The notes: generated from the letters alone by a model not told the origin. A stretch of 64,000 bases of DNA from Acinetobacter ursingii DSM 16037 = CIP 107286 (GCF_000368825.1 NZ_KB849718.1:14874-78873); one strand, 5' to 3'; counted from the first letter of the stretch, positions 55,573-64,000 are shown. A program made the numbers and translations.

Positions 55573-56260
55573 CTTTCGAATCTCCTTTCTTCTGTTTATT
55601 GTTGGCTGCATTTGCGTCTGGCTTGGACTTTGAGTGCTCGATGTCGTCCAGCCGCTCGATCTTGCGTGAGTTCGCCATGATCGTTTCTGCAGCCGACCGA
55701 AGCGCTTCAGGGTCGTTGTCGCTGCTGATGTCCGAACGCATCGCAATCGTGACTTCAGCTACGGCATGCATCACCTGTTCTGCGTCATTGCCGTTCAACT
55801 GGCCATCCTCAAGTCCATCAACAAGCAGATCAAGAACGCGTCGGAACGCTTCGACAACTGGCGCGCTGCCGACAACGGCAAGCCTGTGGCTGATGACCCT
55901 GAGTTCATCAATGAGCGCAGAATCATGACGTTCACGCTCCACGATTTCAGCAACCTTTTCGATGACGCGCATATATGTGTCATGCTTTTGTTGAAAAAGA
56001 AGAACTTGCCCTTCTTTTCTTAACTCAAGCTCAGTCTGGCGATTGAGGAGCACAGCTGTCAGATAGATAGTGGTAGCTGCACCCAGGAACACTAGGATCA
56101 TCTCTTGGGCAAAAGGAACGTTTTCACCAACAAAGTATAAGCCGCGGTAGGCTGCGTAACCTACGCCCACTAAAACAATGGAAATTACCAGGTAGGCGAC
56201 GTCCCTGCCGCGAAAGCTCGTCTTTACCGGTGGCTTCATGGGTTGGCCTTTCTTAATCAT
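55556..56260 (-). CDS. Two-helix membrane protein with coiled-coil C-terminus
   Basis: The 234-aa protein has two membrane helices near the N-terminus (VAYLVISIVLVGVGYAAYRG; AQEMILVFLGAATTIYLTAV), then a helical cytoplasmic region and a Lys/Asp-rich tail. It overlaps both neighbours (17 bp and 8 bp). It is a known position for a small tLST membrane gene, but no specific function is recognised. Confidence 0.75.
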   Translation of the reverse strand: MIKKGQPMKPPVKTSFRGRDVAYLVISIVLVGVGYAAYRGLYFVGENVPFAQEMILVFLGAATTIYLTAVLLNRQTELELRKEGQVLLFQQKHDTYMRVIEKVAEIVERERHDSALIDELRVISHRLAVVGSAPVVEAFRRVLDLLVDGLEDGQLNGNDAEQVMHAVAEVTIAMRSDISSDNDPEALRSAAETIMANSRKIERLDDIEHSKSKPDANAANNKQKKGDSKDDART

Positions 56261-56444
56261 GGCTGTCGTTGCCTAGCGAACGGGTGTCAGGGGCAGGTTC
56301 GGTCTCCTTTTCGGGCCGCAAGAGAATAGGGGTTGGTCCAGAGCCAAATACATTGAACCCATCCCGCAGACAGCGCTCGAAAATCGTTTCATCCCAGTTC
56401 GAGAAATCTCTTTCCACTTCATATGTATATTTTGGCCGTGTCAT
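56253..56444 (-). CDS. Small tLST protein of unknown function
   Basis: This 63-aa ORF (MTRPKYTYEVERDFSNWDET..., ending DTRSLGNDSHD) begins with an ATGA overlap with the mscS stop and overlaps the next gene by 8 bp, so it is translationally coupled. The upstream extension to 56597 is a shadow of mscS. No family is recognised. Confidence 0.65.
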   Translation of the reverse strand: MTRPKYTYEVERDFSNWDETIFERCLRDGFNVFGSGPTPILLRPEKETEPAPDTRSLGNDSHD

Positions 56445-57352
56445 TGGGCACCAGCCGGAGCTTCGATCCGAAAGGCAGGGGCTTTTCCATCCTTGTCCTG
56501 GCCGGCATAAAGCGTCAGATGCGGATAAGGGATTTCGATGCCAAGTTCGTCGAAGCGCTGTTTTATCCTGTGCAGATATTCGCGCCGGATTGACCATTGC
56601 TCACCTGGCAAGACCTTGAGGCGAAGACGCAGGATAACCGAAGAGTCACCCAACGTTTCGACCCCAAAGACCTCTGGCTCGGCTAATATTCTCGTTGACC
56701 AGGTTGTTTCCGAAGCTAGCTCACGGGCGACACTCTCCATAACGTTCAATGCCTCCTGAAGGTTTTCGCGATAGGCGACACCGACATCGATTACGGCCAT
56801 CGAATAGTCCGTTGTCTTATTTGTCAGATTGGTGATGGCTCCGTTGGGCACATAGACCACGTCACCATTGAGTTGACGCAGGCGCACATAGCGCAACGTC
56901 ATCTCTTCGACTTGGCCTGCCACACCGCCAATATCCACGATATCCCCGATGCGGAGTTGCCCTTCCAGCAACAAGACCAAACCCGAAAAATAGTCTTTTA
57001 TCAGGCTCTGCGCAGCAAACCCCACTGCGATGCCGCTTACCCCCGCAGTCGTCAGGATCGGTGCCACAGAAATGCCAAGGATTGAGAGGGAAATGGTCAC
57101 GGCCAAGGCCCACACGACCAGCCGACTGACGAAACGGATCAGACGAAAAGATGTTTCAATGCGTTTGACCTCATCTGCAGATCTCTTGGAAGTGCGGGTT
57201 CTTTTGCTGATGCGTGTGATGGCCCGCGAAAGCACTGCGGACACGAGCCACGCCACGGTCATGACGAGCACAATCTGTGCAACTGTTTGGGAAACGGAAA
57301 TAAGGCCGGATAGGAGCTCTGCCTGTGTGACCTGCAAATTCAAAAAATTCAT
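56441..57352 (-). CDS. MscS-family mechanosensitive channel
   Basis: The 303-aa protein has N-terminal membrane helices (TVAQIVLVMTVAWLVSAVL; RLVVWALAVTISLSILGIS) and the pore-lining helix VSGIAVGFAAQSLIKDYFSG followed by the beta domain GQLRIGDIVDIGGVAGQVEE. It releases osmolytes under hypo-osmotic stress. ATGA overlaps at both ends place it in a tight operon with hdeD. Confidence 0.92.
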   Translation of the reverse strand: MNFLNLQVTQAELLSGLISVSQTVAQIVLVMTVAWLVSAVLSRAITRISKRTRTSKRSADEVKRIETSFRLIRFVSRLVVWALAVTISLSILGISVAPILTTAGVSGIAVGFAAQSLIKDYFSGLVLLLEGQLRIGDIVDIGGVAGQVEEMTLRYVRLRQLNGDVVYVPNGAITNLTNKTTDYSMAVIDVGVAYRENLQEALNVMESVARELASETTWSTRILAEPEVFGVETLGDSSVILRLRLKVLPGEQWSIRREYLHRIKQRFDELGIEIPYPHLTLYAGQDKDGKAPAFRIEAPAGAQ

Positions 57353-58146
57353 TTATATGCACTCCCTATTATTCTGCAACGAAAGGTCGGCTGGCGCAGC
57401 GCTGCTTCTCTTTTTTTAAAGGCAGCCAGGTCCTGTGACGTGCCTGGCCGCCGTTCTCGCGTTTTAAGTGGCTGTAGTTTCGGCCCCAGCGTGTCGTCCG
57501 AAGCGCTGACTTTCCGAAGCTTCAATGCCAACAGGATCATGGTTACACCGAAGATTTCGGCATAGACGCCCAACAACCAACCGAGGGCCATAATACTGCC
57601 TGCGGGTGTCGTGAACAAGACCCATGTGACGGCAGCGCCAAGCAAGATGGAAATGACACCGCTGAGGACGAGCAACCATTCCCCCTCGATTTCCTTACGG
57701 AGCCGAAAGGCCGCGACGATCTCCATCACGCCGGATGTGATCGACCAGAATGCAACCATCGTCCAGAGAAACACGGTTAACACGAGTGTCGCGACGAACG
57801 GGCTGACCAGGACGATAAGCCCGGTTGCGATGCCAAGGAGGCCGCTGAAGATCAACCAGCCCCAGCTTTCACCCTGACGCATGTTTTTATAGCCCGACCA
57901 AAGCCCCAGTACGCCATCCGCAAAGGAGTAGGCACCAAACACAATGGTCAGTGTTAGGACCGCTTCAGCGGGCATCAGCCATGCCAGGGCGGCAAGAATG
58001 ACGGCAACGATGCCGCGCCACAGGAAAGCCTTCCAGTCGGCTTGGGAAACAAGTCTTGGAAAACCACACTCTGCGTTGTGATATGGTAGCTCATGAGAAG
58101 ACCTGTTTGATGTGCAACTGTTTGTTTTGCAACAACATTTTAGCAC
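57349..58146 (-). CDS. hdeD: Second HdeD-family membrane protein
   Basis: The ORF of 265 aa starts at a GTG. The conserved HdeD part begins near ADWKAFLWRGIVAVILAALA and has six helices. The N-terminal 30 residues (CCCKTNSCTSN) are doubtful, so the true start may be internal. The C-terminal 50 residues are extended and basic. It shares WGWLIFSGLLGIATGLIVLV with the hdeD at 50707 but is clearly diverged. First gene of the minus-strand block. Confidence 0.85.
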   Translation of the reverse strand: MLKCCCKTNSCTSNRSSHELPYHNAECGFPRLVSQADWKAFLWRGIVAVILAALAWLMPAEAVLTLTIVFGAYSFADGVLGLWSGYKNMRQGESWGWLIFSGLLGIATGLIVLVSPFVATLVLTVFLWTMVAFWSITSGVMEIVAAFRLRKEIEGEWLLVLSGVISILLGAAVTWVLFTTPAGSIMALGWLLGVYAEIFGVTMILLALKLRKVSASDDTLGPKLQPLKTRERRPGTSQDLAAFKKREAALRQPTFRCRIIGSAYK

Positions 58147-58159
58147 ACAATAGGCCTTC

Positions 58160-58366
58160 TCATCCTTTGTGTGGTGAATAATTCAGGTTAGGAGTATGAG
58201 GGAGCAGAATCACCCGTTTTTCGGACCAAGTTTCCATGCCAAAATGGCAAACACTCCCTCCGGCCAATTTGACGGTGCCAAAAAGATTCGATTTGTCCCC
58301 AGGCGCATGGCTGCGGGAGACGCGCCGTGGCTTCTTGGCCGATGCTTTATCTTTCGAAATAGGCAT
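58160..58366 (-). CDS. Doubtful small basic ORF
   Basis: The 68-aa frame MPISKDKASAKKPRRVSRSH... is basic at its start and has no ribosome binding site. The reading frame stays open to 58432, where the IS6 element begins, so it may be the tail of a truncated gene. Confidence 0.3.
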   Translation of the reverse strand: MPISKDKASAKKPRRVSRSHAPGDKSNLFGTVKLAGGSVCHFGMETWSEKRVILLPHTPNLNYSPHKG

Positions 58367-58428
58367 GCTGGGGGTTCCACGTATCACTCGATGGTGCCTC
58401 AAGGGAATCATCCAACTGAGTTGTCGCG

Positions 58429-59114
58429 GCACTGTTGCAAATAGAGATTTGAGTCGATGATGTTCCCTTTAAAAAGTACTTAGAGACCGAAAACCCTGTT
58501 GATTAGACACACTTCACCCTGAGGCTGACCATAATAAAATGACGATGCTTGTCCTTTACGTAGTGCACGCATGACTTCAATACCTTTAATTGTGGCATAA
58601 GCCGTCTTCATAGATTTGAATCCTAATGTGGCCCTGATGATCCGCTTTAGCTTGCCATGATCACATTCAATCACGTTATTTTTATACTTAATCTGCCTGT
58701 GCTCAAGGTCTGGTGGACATTTACCTTCCCGTTTTAACCGTGATAAAGCACGTCCATATGTGGGTGCTTTATCCGTGTTGATCACTTGTGGAATTTGCCA
58801 CTTCTTCACATTATTTAAAATTTTTCCAAGAAAACAATATGCTGATTTGGTATTACGTCTAGAAGAAAGATAAAAATCAATGGTATCGCCACGTTGATCG
58901 ACTGCACGATACAGATAAGACCATCGTCCATTCACTTTTACATAGGTTTCATCAATATGCCACGAGCTCAGATCTGTAGGATTACGCCAATACCAGCGCA
59001 CAGCCCAAAGAATGATTTCGCCCTGAAAATGCCGACCATGGAAAGGATTCATATGCTGCACCTTTAGCTAAAACAGTCTTCAGCTTACCATTCGTGGTTA
59101 TTTGCAACAGTGCC
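58429..59114 (-). mobile_element. IS6-family element, shortened by an internal deletion
   Basis: The inverted ends GGCACTGTTGCAAATA / TATTTGCAACAGTGCC are perfect. Length is 686 bp, about 130 bp less than the usual 820 bp of this group. No 8-bp target duplication is present, as often after IS6-type cointegrate events. It divides the GC-rich stress locus from the low-GC metal genes. Confidence 0.92.
58480..59052 (-). pseudogene. IS6-family transposase with in-frame internal deletion
   Basis: The protein from MNPFHGRHFQGEIILWAVRWY goes directly to WRNPTDLSSWHIDETYVKV. In complete relatives about 43 residues lie between two RWY segments; here recombination between them removed the N-terminal HTH. 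The DDE residues remain (HIDETYVKV, INTDKAPTY, NNVIECDHGKLKR). It has probably lost DNA binding. Confidence 0.85.
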
Positions 59115-59145
59115 GATTTTTTGAAAAAAGCATAGGTCTAGATAA

Positions 59146-59538
59146 TCAAGCTAGATTTTTTAGAACTCCACATTGGTCAATTGTACATAAGCCATCACAA
59201 GTACCTCTTAAATCAGATAATTGTTCAATAAGCTTTTGTTGCTTGATTATATTTTCCCTGATAGCACTGACATGTAAGTCAATTAATTCATTCACATCTG
59301 AACAATTTTTCTTGGGATTATCTTTATAGGTGAGTAATTGACGAATTTCATTCAAACTCATATTTAAAGTTCGGCAATTCAAAATAAACTTAATTCGCTC
59401 AACATAGCCTACATCGTAAAGGCGGTAATTTCCTTCCGTTCTTTCCGGTTCCGGAATTAAACCTTCCTTTTCATAAAACCTAATTGTTAATACTGAACAT
59501 GAGGTTTTTTTAGAGAGTTCACCAATTTTTAAATGCAT
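59146..59538 (-). CDS. MerR-family metal-responsive regulator (CadR/ZntR-like)
   Basis: The start MHLKIGELSKK at 59538 is preferred to the upstream ATG, which would run into the promoter. The 130-aa protein has the MerR winged HTH (1-70), a dimerisation helix and metal-site cysteines C79, C114, C118 and C123 (KKNCSDVNE, GTCDGLCTIDQC). C79 with a C-terminal Cys pair is typical of divalent-metal sensors. It controls the divergent CDF-feoAB operon from the dyad at 59562. Confidence 0.92.
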   Translation of the reverse strand: MHLKIGELSKKTSCSVLTIRFYEKEGLIPEPERTEGNYRLYDVGYVERIKFILNCRTLNMSLNEIRQLLTYKDNPKKNCSDVNELIDLHVSAIRENIIKQQKLIEQLSDLRGTCDGLCTIDQCGVLKNLA

Positions 59539-59561
59539 TGAGTTAGTATTTCCAAAAAATC

Positions 59562-59592
59562 TTGACTCTATAGTAACTATAGGGATTCTAAT
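59562..59592 (+). promoter_or_regulatory. MerR-type promoter/operator
   Basis: -35 TTGACT (59562-59567) and -10 TCTAAT (59587-59592) are separated by 19 bp, the long spacing required by MerR activators. The dyad CTATAG-TAA-CTATAG (59568-59582) fills the spacer. Confidence 0.9.
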
Positions 59593-59616
59593 ATTCAAAG
59601 TTTATAAATTTTTTTA

Positions 59617-60909
59617 ATGGGTATAACTATGAGTGGCTGTGGATGTAGTAAAGAAACACCATGCGAAGATAAGAAATCTCAACAAGAAAATCATCCATCA
59701 ATTGCAGAAGCAAGCAATTCAAAGAATTGTGATAATACGCCTAGCTGTTGTGGTGAAGAGAAAGAAGAAAAATCTTCATCTCCTTGCTGTAACACTTCAA
59801 ACAGTTGTGAAGATACCGCTCAATCCTGTTGTGGTTCTGATCCCAAAGAAAATTTAAGCACTGAAAACGTTTTAAGAGATTCGCACTACATGAGTGAATA
59901 CTTAGTTCCCAAAATGGATTGTTCTGCGGAAGAACAGATGGTTCGTATGGCACTATCTTCAATTGATGGTGTTCAAAAACTCATCTTTGATTTACCTAAC
60001 CGTTCTTTAAAGGTTCTACATAATCAAAAAGATGAAAATATAACCACCAAACTTGAAGGACTGGGTTTTGGGGCAAAGCTTGTGAAGACTGAAACTTATA
60101 TAAGCAATCAACAGGCCAAGCAAACAAGTACCTACACCATTCCTAAAATGGATTGCTCTGCTGAAGAGCAAATGGTCCGTATGACTCTTGCAGATCTTGA
60201 AGCAGTTAAAGGTCTTACTTTTGATCTTCCCAATCGAAAACTGAAAGTCTTCCATAATGAAGGGATTCAGCAAATTACGGCCAAACTTGAAGAACTGGGT
60301 TTTGGGGCGAAACTTGATGAAACACAGCTTTCTTCAGGTGATCTACCCAATGAACCTGATCCTGTGAGACAAGCTAAAGTACTTAAACTGTTATTAGGCA
60401 TTAATGCTCTACTGTTCTTTATAGAATTCATCAGCGGTATTATTGCTGCGTCTACAGGATTGATTGCTGATTCTCTAGATATGTTTGCCGATGCAGCCGT
60501 TTATGGTATTGCGCTATATGCCGTCGGAAAAGCTGCGAAATATCAAGTGAAAGCAGCCCATTTCGCAGGTTGGATTCAGTTATTACTTGCTGTCATCGTG
60601 ATTATTGATGTCATTAGACGATTCATGTTTGGAAGCGAGCCAGAATCAACGCTCATGATTGTTATTGGCCTGCTCGCACTTATAGCTAACGTGACATGCT
60701 TATATCTTATTTCTGGTCATCGAGAAGATGGCGCACATATGAAAGCCAGTTGGATTTTCTCGGCGAATGACGTTGTCGTAAATATGGGCGTTATATTTGC
60801 CGGTGTACTCGTGGCGTGGACGGGATCAGCTTACCCAGACTTAATCATTGGCATCCTGGTTTCTTTATTCGTGCTTAATGGTGCTCGAAAGATTTTGGCT
60901 TTGAAGTAA
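59617..60909 (+). CDS. Cation diffusion facilitator with Cys-rich start and duplicated HMA-like domain
   Basis: The 430-aa protein (or 426 aa from the second Met) starts with a Cys-rich stretch of about 70 residues (SCC, PCC and SCC motifs). Two near-identical degenerate ferredoxin-like repeats follow (about 97-158 and 176-237), each with PKMDCSAEEQMVRM. The C-terminal CDF domain (from about 255) has six helices. The usual HxxxD of zinc CDFs in helix 2 reads DMFAD (DxxxD), and helix 5 (SANDVVVN) has no His, so a non-zinc metal is possible. First gene of the MerR-controlled operon, 11 bp before feoA. Confidence 0.88.
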   Translation: MGITMSGCGCSKETPCEDKKSQQENHPSIAEASNSKNCDNTPSCCGEEKEEKSSSPCCNTSNSCEDTAQSCCGSDPKENLSTENVLRDSHYMSEYLVPKMDCSAEEQMVRMALSSIDGVQKLIFDLPNRSLKVLHNQKDENITTKLEGLGFGAKLVKTETYISNQQAKQTSTYTIPKMDCSAEEQMVRMTLADLEAVKGLTFDLPNRKLKVFHNEGIQQITAKLEELGFGAKLDETQLSSGDLPNEPDPVRQAKVLKLLLGINALLFFIEFISGIIAASTGLIADSLDMFADAAVYGIALYAVGKAAKYQVKAAHFAGWIQLLLAVIVIIDVIRRFMFGSEPESTLMIVIGLLALIANVTCLYLISGHREDGAHMKASWIFSANDVVVNMGVIFAGVLVAWTGSAYPDLIIGILVSLFVLNGARKILALK

Positions 60910-60920
60910 GAGTCTCGAAA

Positions 60921-61181
60921 ATGAATCTATTTCAAGTTAAACAAAATCAGATCGTCAAAATTAGAGATCTCAAAAAAGGTAATCAATACAGTCATACCAC
61001 TGATCCCGTATTGGAACGGCTCCAACTATTAGGTTTTAGAGAGGGTGAAACTCTACAAGTACTCGCTAAAGGTGTTTTTGGCGGAGATCCTGTTTTAGTT
61101 CAAATTGAAACTTCAAGATTCGCATTAAGAAAGAATGAAGCTGAAAGAATTTTTGTAGAGTTAGTATCCAATGAAGATTAA
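60921..61181 (+). CDS. feoA: FeoA-like SH3 protein
   Basis: The 86-aa protein has an SH3-like FeoA domain (VLERLQLLGFREGETLQVLA; GGDPVLVQIETSRFALRKNE). FeoA assists FeoB in ferrous iron uptake. It overlaps feoB by 11 bp and follows the CDF gene by 11 bp. Confidence 0.93.
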   Translation: MNLFQVKQNQIVKIRDLKKGNQYSHTTDPVLERLQLLGFREGETLQVLAKGVFGGDPVLVQIETSRFALRKNEAERIFVELVSNED

Positions 61182-63000
61182 GAACATTGCATTAGTCGGT
61201 AATCCAAATTGCGGAAAAACCTCTTTATTTAATACACTTACTGGTACGCGACAAAAAGTTGCCAACTATGCTGGGGTTACCGTAGAAAGAAAAGAAGGTT
61301 CTTTTAACTTACCTTCTGGTGATGCAGTACGAGTATTGGACTTACCCGGAACTTACAGTTTAAAACCTAGTAGTTTAGATGAAGAAGTTACCAGGGCAGT
61401 TTGTTTGGGCGAGCTAAAAGGTGAAATTCTACCCGACATTTTTATATGCGTTGTAGATGCCACAAATTTAAGCTTACATTTGAGCTTGGTTCTCGAAGTT
61501 CGTGCTTTAAATCGCCCTATGATTCTTGTATTAAATATGATGGATGAGGTCAAAAAGCGTGGTATTTCCATTGATAAGGATAAACTGTCTCAACTGTTAG
61601 GTATCCCTGTAGTTGAAGCTGTCGCAGTTAAAACAAAAGGAATTCAAGATTTAATTAATCAATTAGATCAAAAAAATCTTTTTATTACTCCTTATCATTC
61701 TGAATTAAGTCATTTTGAACAGGTCAAACAAATCACCAAACAAGTTATTTTAAATAATGACAGTGGTGATAAAAGAACCGCATTTCTAGATAAAATTTTT
61801 CTACATCCTGTATTTGGTTTAGTAATCTTAACTTTAACCATGTTTGTGATGTTCCAGGCGGTATTTATATGGGCAACGCCTTTTATTGAATTCATTGAAA
61901 ATTTTGTCGCATGGCTCAGTGATTTTATTGGACCACTAATCCAACATCCTCTATTAAAAAGCTTGGTTGTGGATGGGGTAATTGCTGGTGCAGGTAGCGT
62001 GCTTGCATATATGCCTCAGATTTTGATTTTATTCTTCTTCATTTTAATGCTTGAAGAGTCAGGCTATTTACCCCGGGCAGCATTTCTTTTAGATAAATTA
62101 ATGTCTAAAGCCGGGCTTAGCGGCCGTTCATTTATTCCTCTGCTATCCAGTTTTGCTTGTGCCATTCCCGGAATTATGGCAACCAGAAGTATCAGCTCTG
62201 AACGGGACCGATTAGCAACAATTATGATTGCACCCTTGATGACCTGTTCAGCAAGATTGCCAGTATATGCTTTATTGATCGCGGCATTTATTCCGAACCA
62301 ATTAATCTACGGCTGGTTAAGTCTGCAAGGATTAGTCCTTTTTGGTCTTTATATGTCGGGAATAGTCTCAGCGTTATTAGTTTCACTCTTTCTGAAGTTG
62401 GTTCGAAAAGATAAAACTGAAAGTATTTTTATTTTTGAGCTTCCCACATACCGAATTCCAGATATTAGAAATATTGCATTAGGCTTATATGATAGGGCAA
62501 CTATTTTCTTAAAACGAGTTGGTGGCATTATCGTTGCGCTGTCTATCTTGTTATGGGTGCTAGTCACGTTCCCTCAACCACCAGATAATGCAACCATGCC
62601 GGCCATTAACTATAGTTTAGCTGGTCAGTTAGGGCATTTAATTCATCCTATATTTGCGCCTATTGGGTTTACATGGGAAATATGTATTGCACTCATTCCT
62701 GCTATGGCAGCAAGGGAAGTTGTAATTGCTGCTCTTGGGGTGATTTATGCGATGTCAGGTGATGAAGATACAGTAACTCAAAGTCTGTTAAGTCAAATTT
62801 CAGGCCCGGATGGATGGGGGTTAGCCACAGGTTTATCATTATTGGTATGGTTTATTTTTGCTCCCCATTGTCTTGCTACGTTAGCAACAATTAGACGAGA
62901 AACTGGCAGCTGGAAACAGCCCATCATTATGGCAACTTATTTGTTTGCATTAGCCTACATCTTTTCATTCATCACATATCAAGTTGCGAGTAATTTTTAA
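61171..63000 (+). CDS. feoB: FeoB-type ferrous iron (metal) transporter
   Basis: The 609-aa protein has a GTPase domain at the N-terminus (G1 GNPNCGKTSLFN, G3 DLPG, G4 NMMD) and a membrane part with two Gate domains (LPRAAFLLDKLMSKAGLSGR; SFACAIPGIMATR). This is at the short end for FeoB, without a long C-terminal extension. It moves Fe(II) into the cytoplasm using GTP. Co-transcription with a CDF exporter under a MerR regulator is unusual. It is followed by a strong terminator. Confidence 0.94.
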   Translation: MKIKNIALVGNPNCGKTSLFNTLTGTRQKVANYAGVTVERKEGSFNLPSGDAVRVLDLPGTYSLKPSSLDEEVTRAVCLGELKGEILPDIFICVVDATNLSLHLSLVLEVRALNRPMILVLNMMDEVKKRGISIDKDKLSQLLGIPVVEAVAVKTKGIQDLINQLDQKNLFITPYHSELSHFEQVKQITKQVILNNDSGDKRTAFLDKIFLHPVFGLVILTLTMFVMFQAVFIWATPFIEFIENFVAWLSDFIGPLIQHPLLKSLVVDGVIAGAGSVLAYMPQILILFFFILMLEESGYLPRAAFLLDKLMSKAGLSGRSFIPLLSSFACAIPGIMATRSISSERDRLATIMIAPLMTCSARLPVYALLIAAFIPNQLIYGWLSLQGLVLFGLYMSGIVSALLVSLFLKLVRKDKTESIFIFELPTYRIPDIRNIALGLYDRATIFLKRVGGIIVALSILLWVLVTFPQPPDNATMPAINYSLAGQLGHLIHPIFAPIGFTWEICIALIPAMAAREVVIAALGVIYAMSGDEDTVTQSLLSQISGPDGWGLATGLSLLVWFIFAPHCLATLATIRRETGSWKQPIIMATYLFALAYIFSFITYQVASNF

Positions 63001-63010
63001 TTAGCAAATG

Positions 63011-63044
63011 AATAAAATAAGGGAGCTAGCTCCCTTATTTTATT
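63011..63044. terminator. Perfect palindromic terminator after feoB
   Basis: AATAAAATAAGGGAGCT followed by its exact complement AGCTCCCTTATTTTATT. A 34-bp perfect palindrome with T-rich ends that works in both directions. Confidence 0.92.
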
Positions 63045-63519
63045 GAAATACTCACTATAAATGAAGCGCTTTTACAAGAAAAACTGTATAGATATCAATA
63101 ATATTAAACAGCTTCCTAAGAAAACTTCTAATTTAATTATAAATTATGAAAGAGTTCCCTCTTTTTAGTGCAATTCATGAAATTAGGTTTAAATATCAAA
63201 AATTATGGCTTAATGAATAGCATGATCTTGTAGACACTTTTAGTGAAATAATAATCAAAATATTGGAATGCTCCCAGTAGCCTAGACACAAAACCGATTC
63301 TAAAATTCTTATACTCGATATGGATAATTATTCTGAAAATTTTTTAGTATTAATTTCTTGTAGATAAGTGAAGATCTCATCTACTGTAGCTCGTTTTTAA
63401 CCACTGCATAAAAATAGACCAAAAATTAAGCTTTTTTAGTTTTACAGATTCGAAAATAAATAGTAATAATTCATGAATAGTAGCCGAAGCTACCATTCAT
63501 GAATCCAAATCATACTATT
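63045..63519. other. Intergenic region between feoB and copB
   Basis: No gene is supported. It is AT-rich. A hairpin, CATGAATAGTAGCCGAAGC and TACCATTCATG (about 63472-63501), just behind the copB stop is a possible terminator for copB. Confidence 0.45.
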
Positions 63520-64000
63520 TTAAAAAACTAATTCGATGCCTGCACCATATTTCCACCCTTTTTCGGAATTAGTAGCCTCTTGCATAAAAGTATCTTGCTG
63601 TCCTTTTTCATACTGATAAGCAATATCAATAAAAGGTTTAAATCGCTTAGTAATCTCATATCTAGTTTTGATACCAGTTTTTAGTTCTGATAAACCTGAT
63701 TTTGCAGCATAGTTAGAATCATCGCTAAATATTACATCTGCTTCGATATAAGGTTGAGTAATAAGTTTCTGAGTTAAAAGCAAATCACGTTCTAATTCAA
63801 AACTTGCTCCCCAAAAATTATTCTCACCGCCATAAAGATATGCTTGTGTTTCAAAGAAATAAGGAGCTAGACCTAATATACCAATAACCCCATCCACTCG
63901 ATCGCTGCTGCTGTTATTTTTATCTTCACTATATCTTACCCCAGCTTGTACATCCCAAAATGGGGCTACGTTACGGCTATAAAGTGCTGATACAGCATAT
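63520..64000 (-). CDS. copB: Copper resistance outer-membrane protein CopB, C-terminal part
   Basis: The partial gene runs off the right edge. The minus frame reads YAVSALYSRNVAPFWDVQAG, VRYSEDKN, then VIGILGLAPYFFETQAYLYG and ends GWKYGAGIELVF with the aromatic C-terminus of outer-membrane proteins. ALYSRxxAPxWDxQAGVRY and GLAPYFFE are CopB signatures. It probably belongs to a cop operon beyond the window. Confidence 0.9.
   Translation of the reverse strand, partial: YAVSALYSRNVAPFWDVQAGVRYSEDKNNSSSDRVDGVIGILGLAPYFFETQAYLYGGENNFWGASFELERDLLLTQKLITQPYIEADVIFSDDSNYAAKSGLSELKTGIKTRYEITKRFKPFIDIAYQYEKGQQDTFMQEATNSEKGWKYGAGIELVF

Noticed and set aside
54994..55746. Long 250-aa version of the NDUFA4-like ORF
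   Set aside because: The first 58 residues are an antisense-like shadow of the overlapping membrane-protein gene. The double ATG at 55572 has a proper ribosome binding site.
56445..56597. N-terminal extension of the 63-aa tLST ORF
   Set aside because: It overlaps the C-terminus of mscS. The ATGA coupling at 56444 is the natural start.

Overview
The window looks like part of a large accessory replicon, most likely a mobilizable plasmid or a plasmid-derived island, of an Acinetobacter-type gammaproteobacterium. Three things point there: the low-GC backbone, an SOS operon with a long-form UmuD that is cleaved at Ala-Gly, and the mix of IS families (IS5/IS903, IS6, IS21, IS256, IS3, IS66, IS630). 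No rRNA, tRNA, CRISPR array or replication gene was seen. The species and the plasmid assignment are inference.

Layout. 0-6.3 kb: decayed IS ends, a 3'-truncated alkaline phosphatase lipoprotein, a hipBA toxin-antitoxin pair, a broken alpA-type regulator, and a Fic toxin with a small YhfG-like partner. 6.5-12.6 kb: an operon encoding two very large tyrosine-recombinase-like proteins (779 and 1066 aa), one with a degenerate active site and one with an apparently complete one, preceded by a small ORF. This is the best candidate here for a poorly described mobile system. An IS256-family element with a perfect 8-bp target duplication sits just behind it. 14.2-19.1 kb: an SOS mutagenesis module (SRAP/YedK-like protein, UmuD, UmuC) whose umuC 3' end is interrupted by an IS21-family element; the pre-insertion C-terminus can be rebuilt. 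19.3-24.4 kb: an XRE/ImmA-IrrE metalloprotease operon with a strong palindromic operator, small accessory genes, a phosphoribosyltransferase-like protein and a P4-type integrase. 24.8-30.9 kb: an amine or amino-acid catabolic cluster (EamA exporter, APC permease, FAD oxidoreductase, NTF2-like protein, divergent MocR regulator). 30.9-35.6 kb: IS remnants, a MobA-type relaxase and a mobC cut by an IS630-family element. 35.6-43.6 kb: a complete Nit1C nitrilase cluster (the type linked to cyanide or nitrile nitrogen use) behind a sigma-54 activator, with three palindromic upstream sites and a -24/-12 promoter.

44.7-58.4 kb is clearly GC-rich and foreign. It is a rearranged transmissible locus of stress tolerance (tLST/LHR): clpK, the tail of ftsH, hsp20, yfdX1, yfdX2, hdeD, a hibernation-factor/sigma-like fusion, a trx::M48 peptidase chimera and a degP-like protease. 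Facing it is a second block (hdeD, mscS, two small membrane-associated genes, an NDUFA4-like gene, truncated kefB). The blocks meet at an AT-rich patch with iterated and inverted repeats. A shortened IS6-family element closes this part. 59.1-64 kb: metal genes, namely a MerR regulator divergent from a cation diffusion facilitator-feoA-feoB operon, then the 3' part of copB.

Together the cargo covers survival and fitness functions (heat and oxidative protein damage, DNA damage, metals, unusual nitrogen sources) and stabilisation (HipBA, Fic). IS insertion and recombination have produced several truncated, fused or disrupted genes, listed below.
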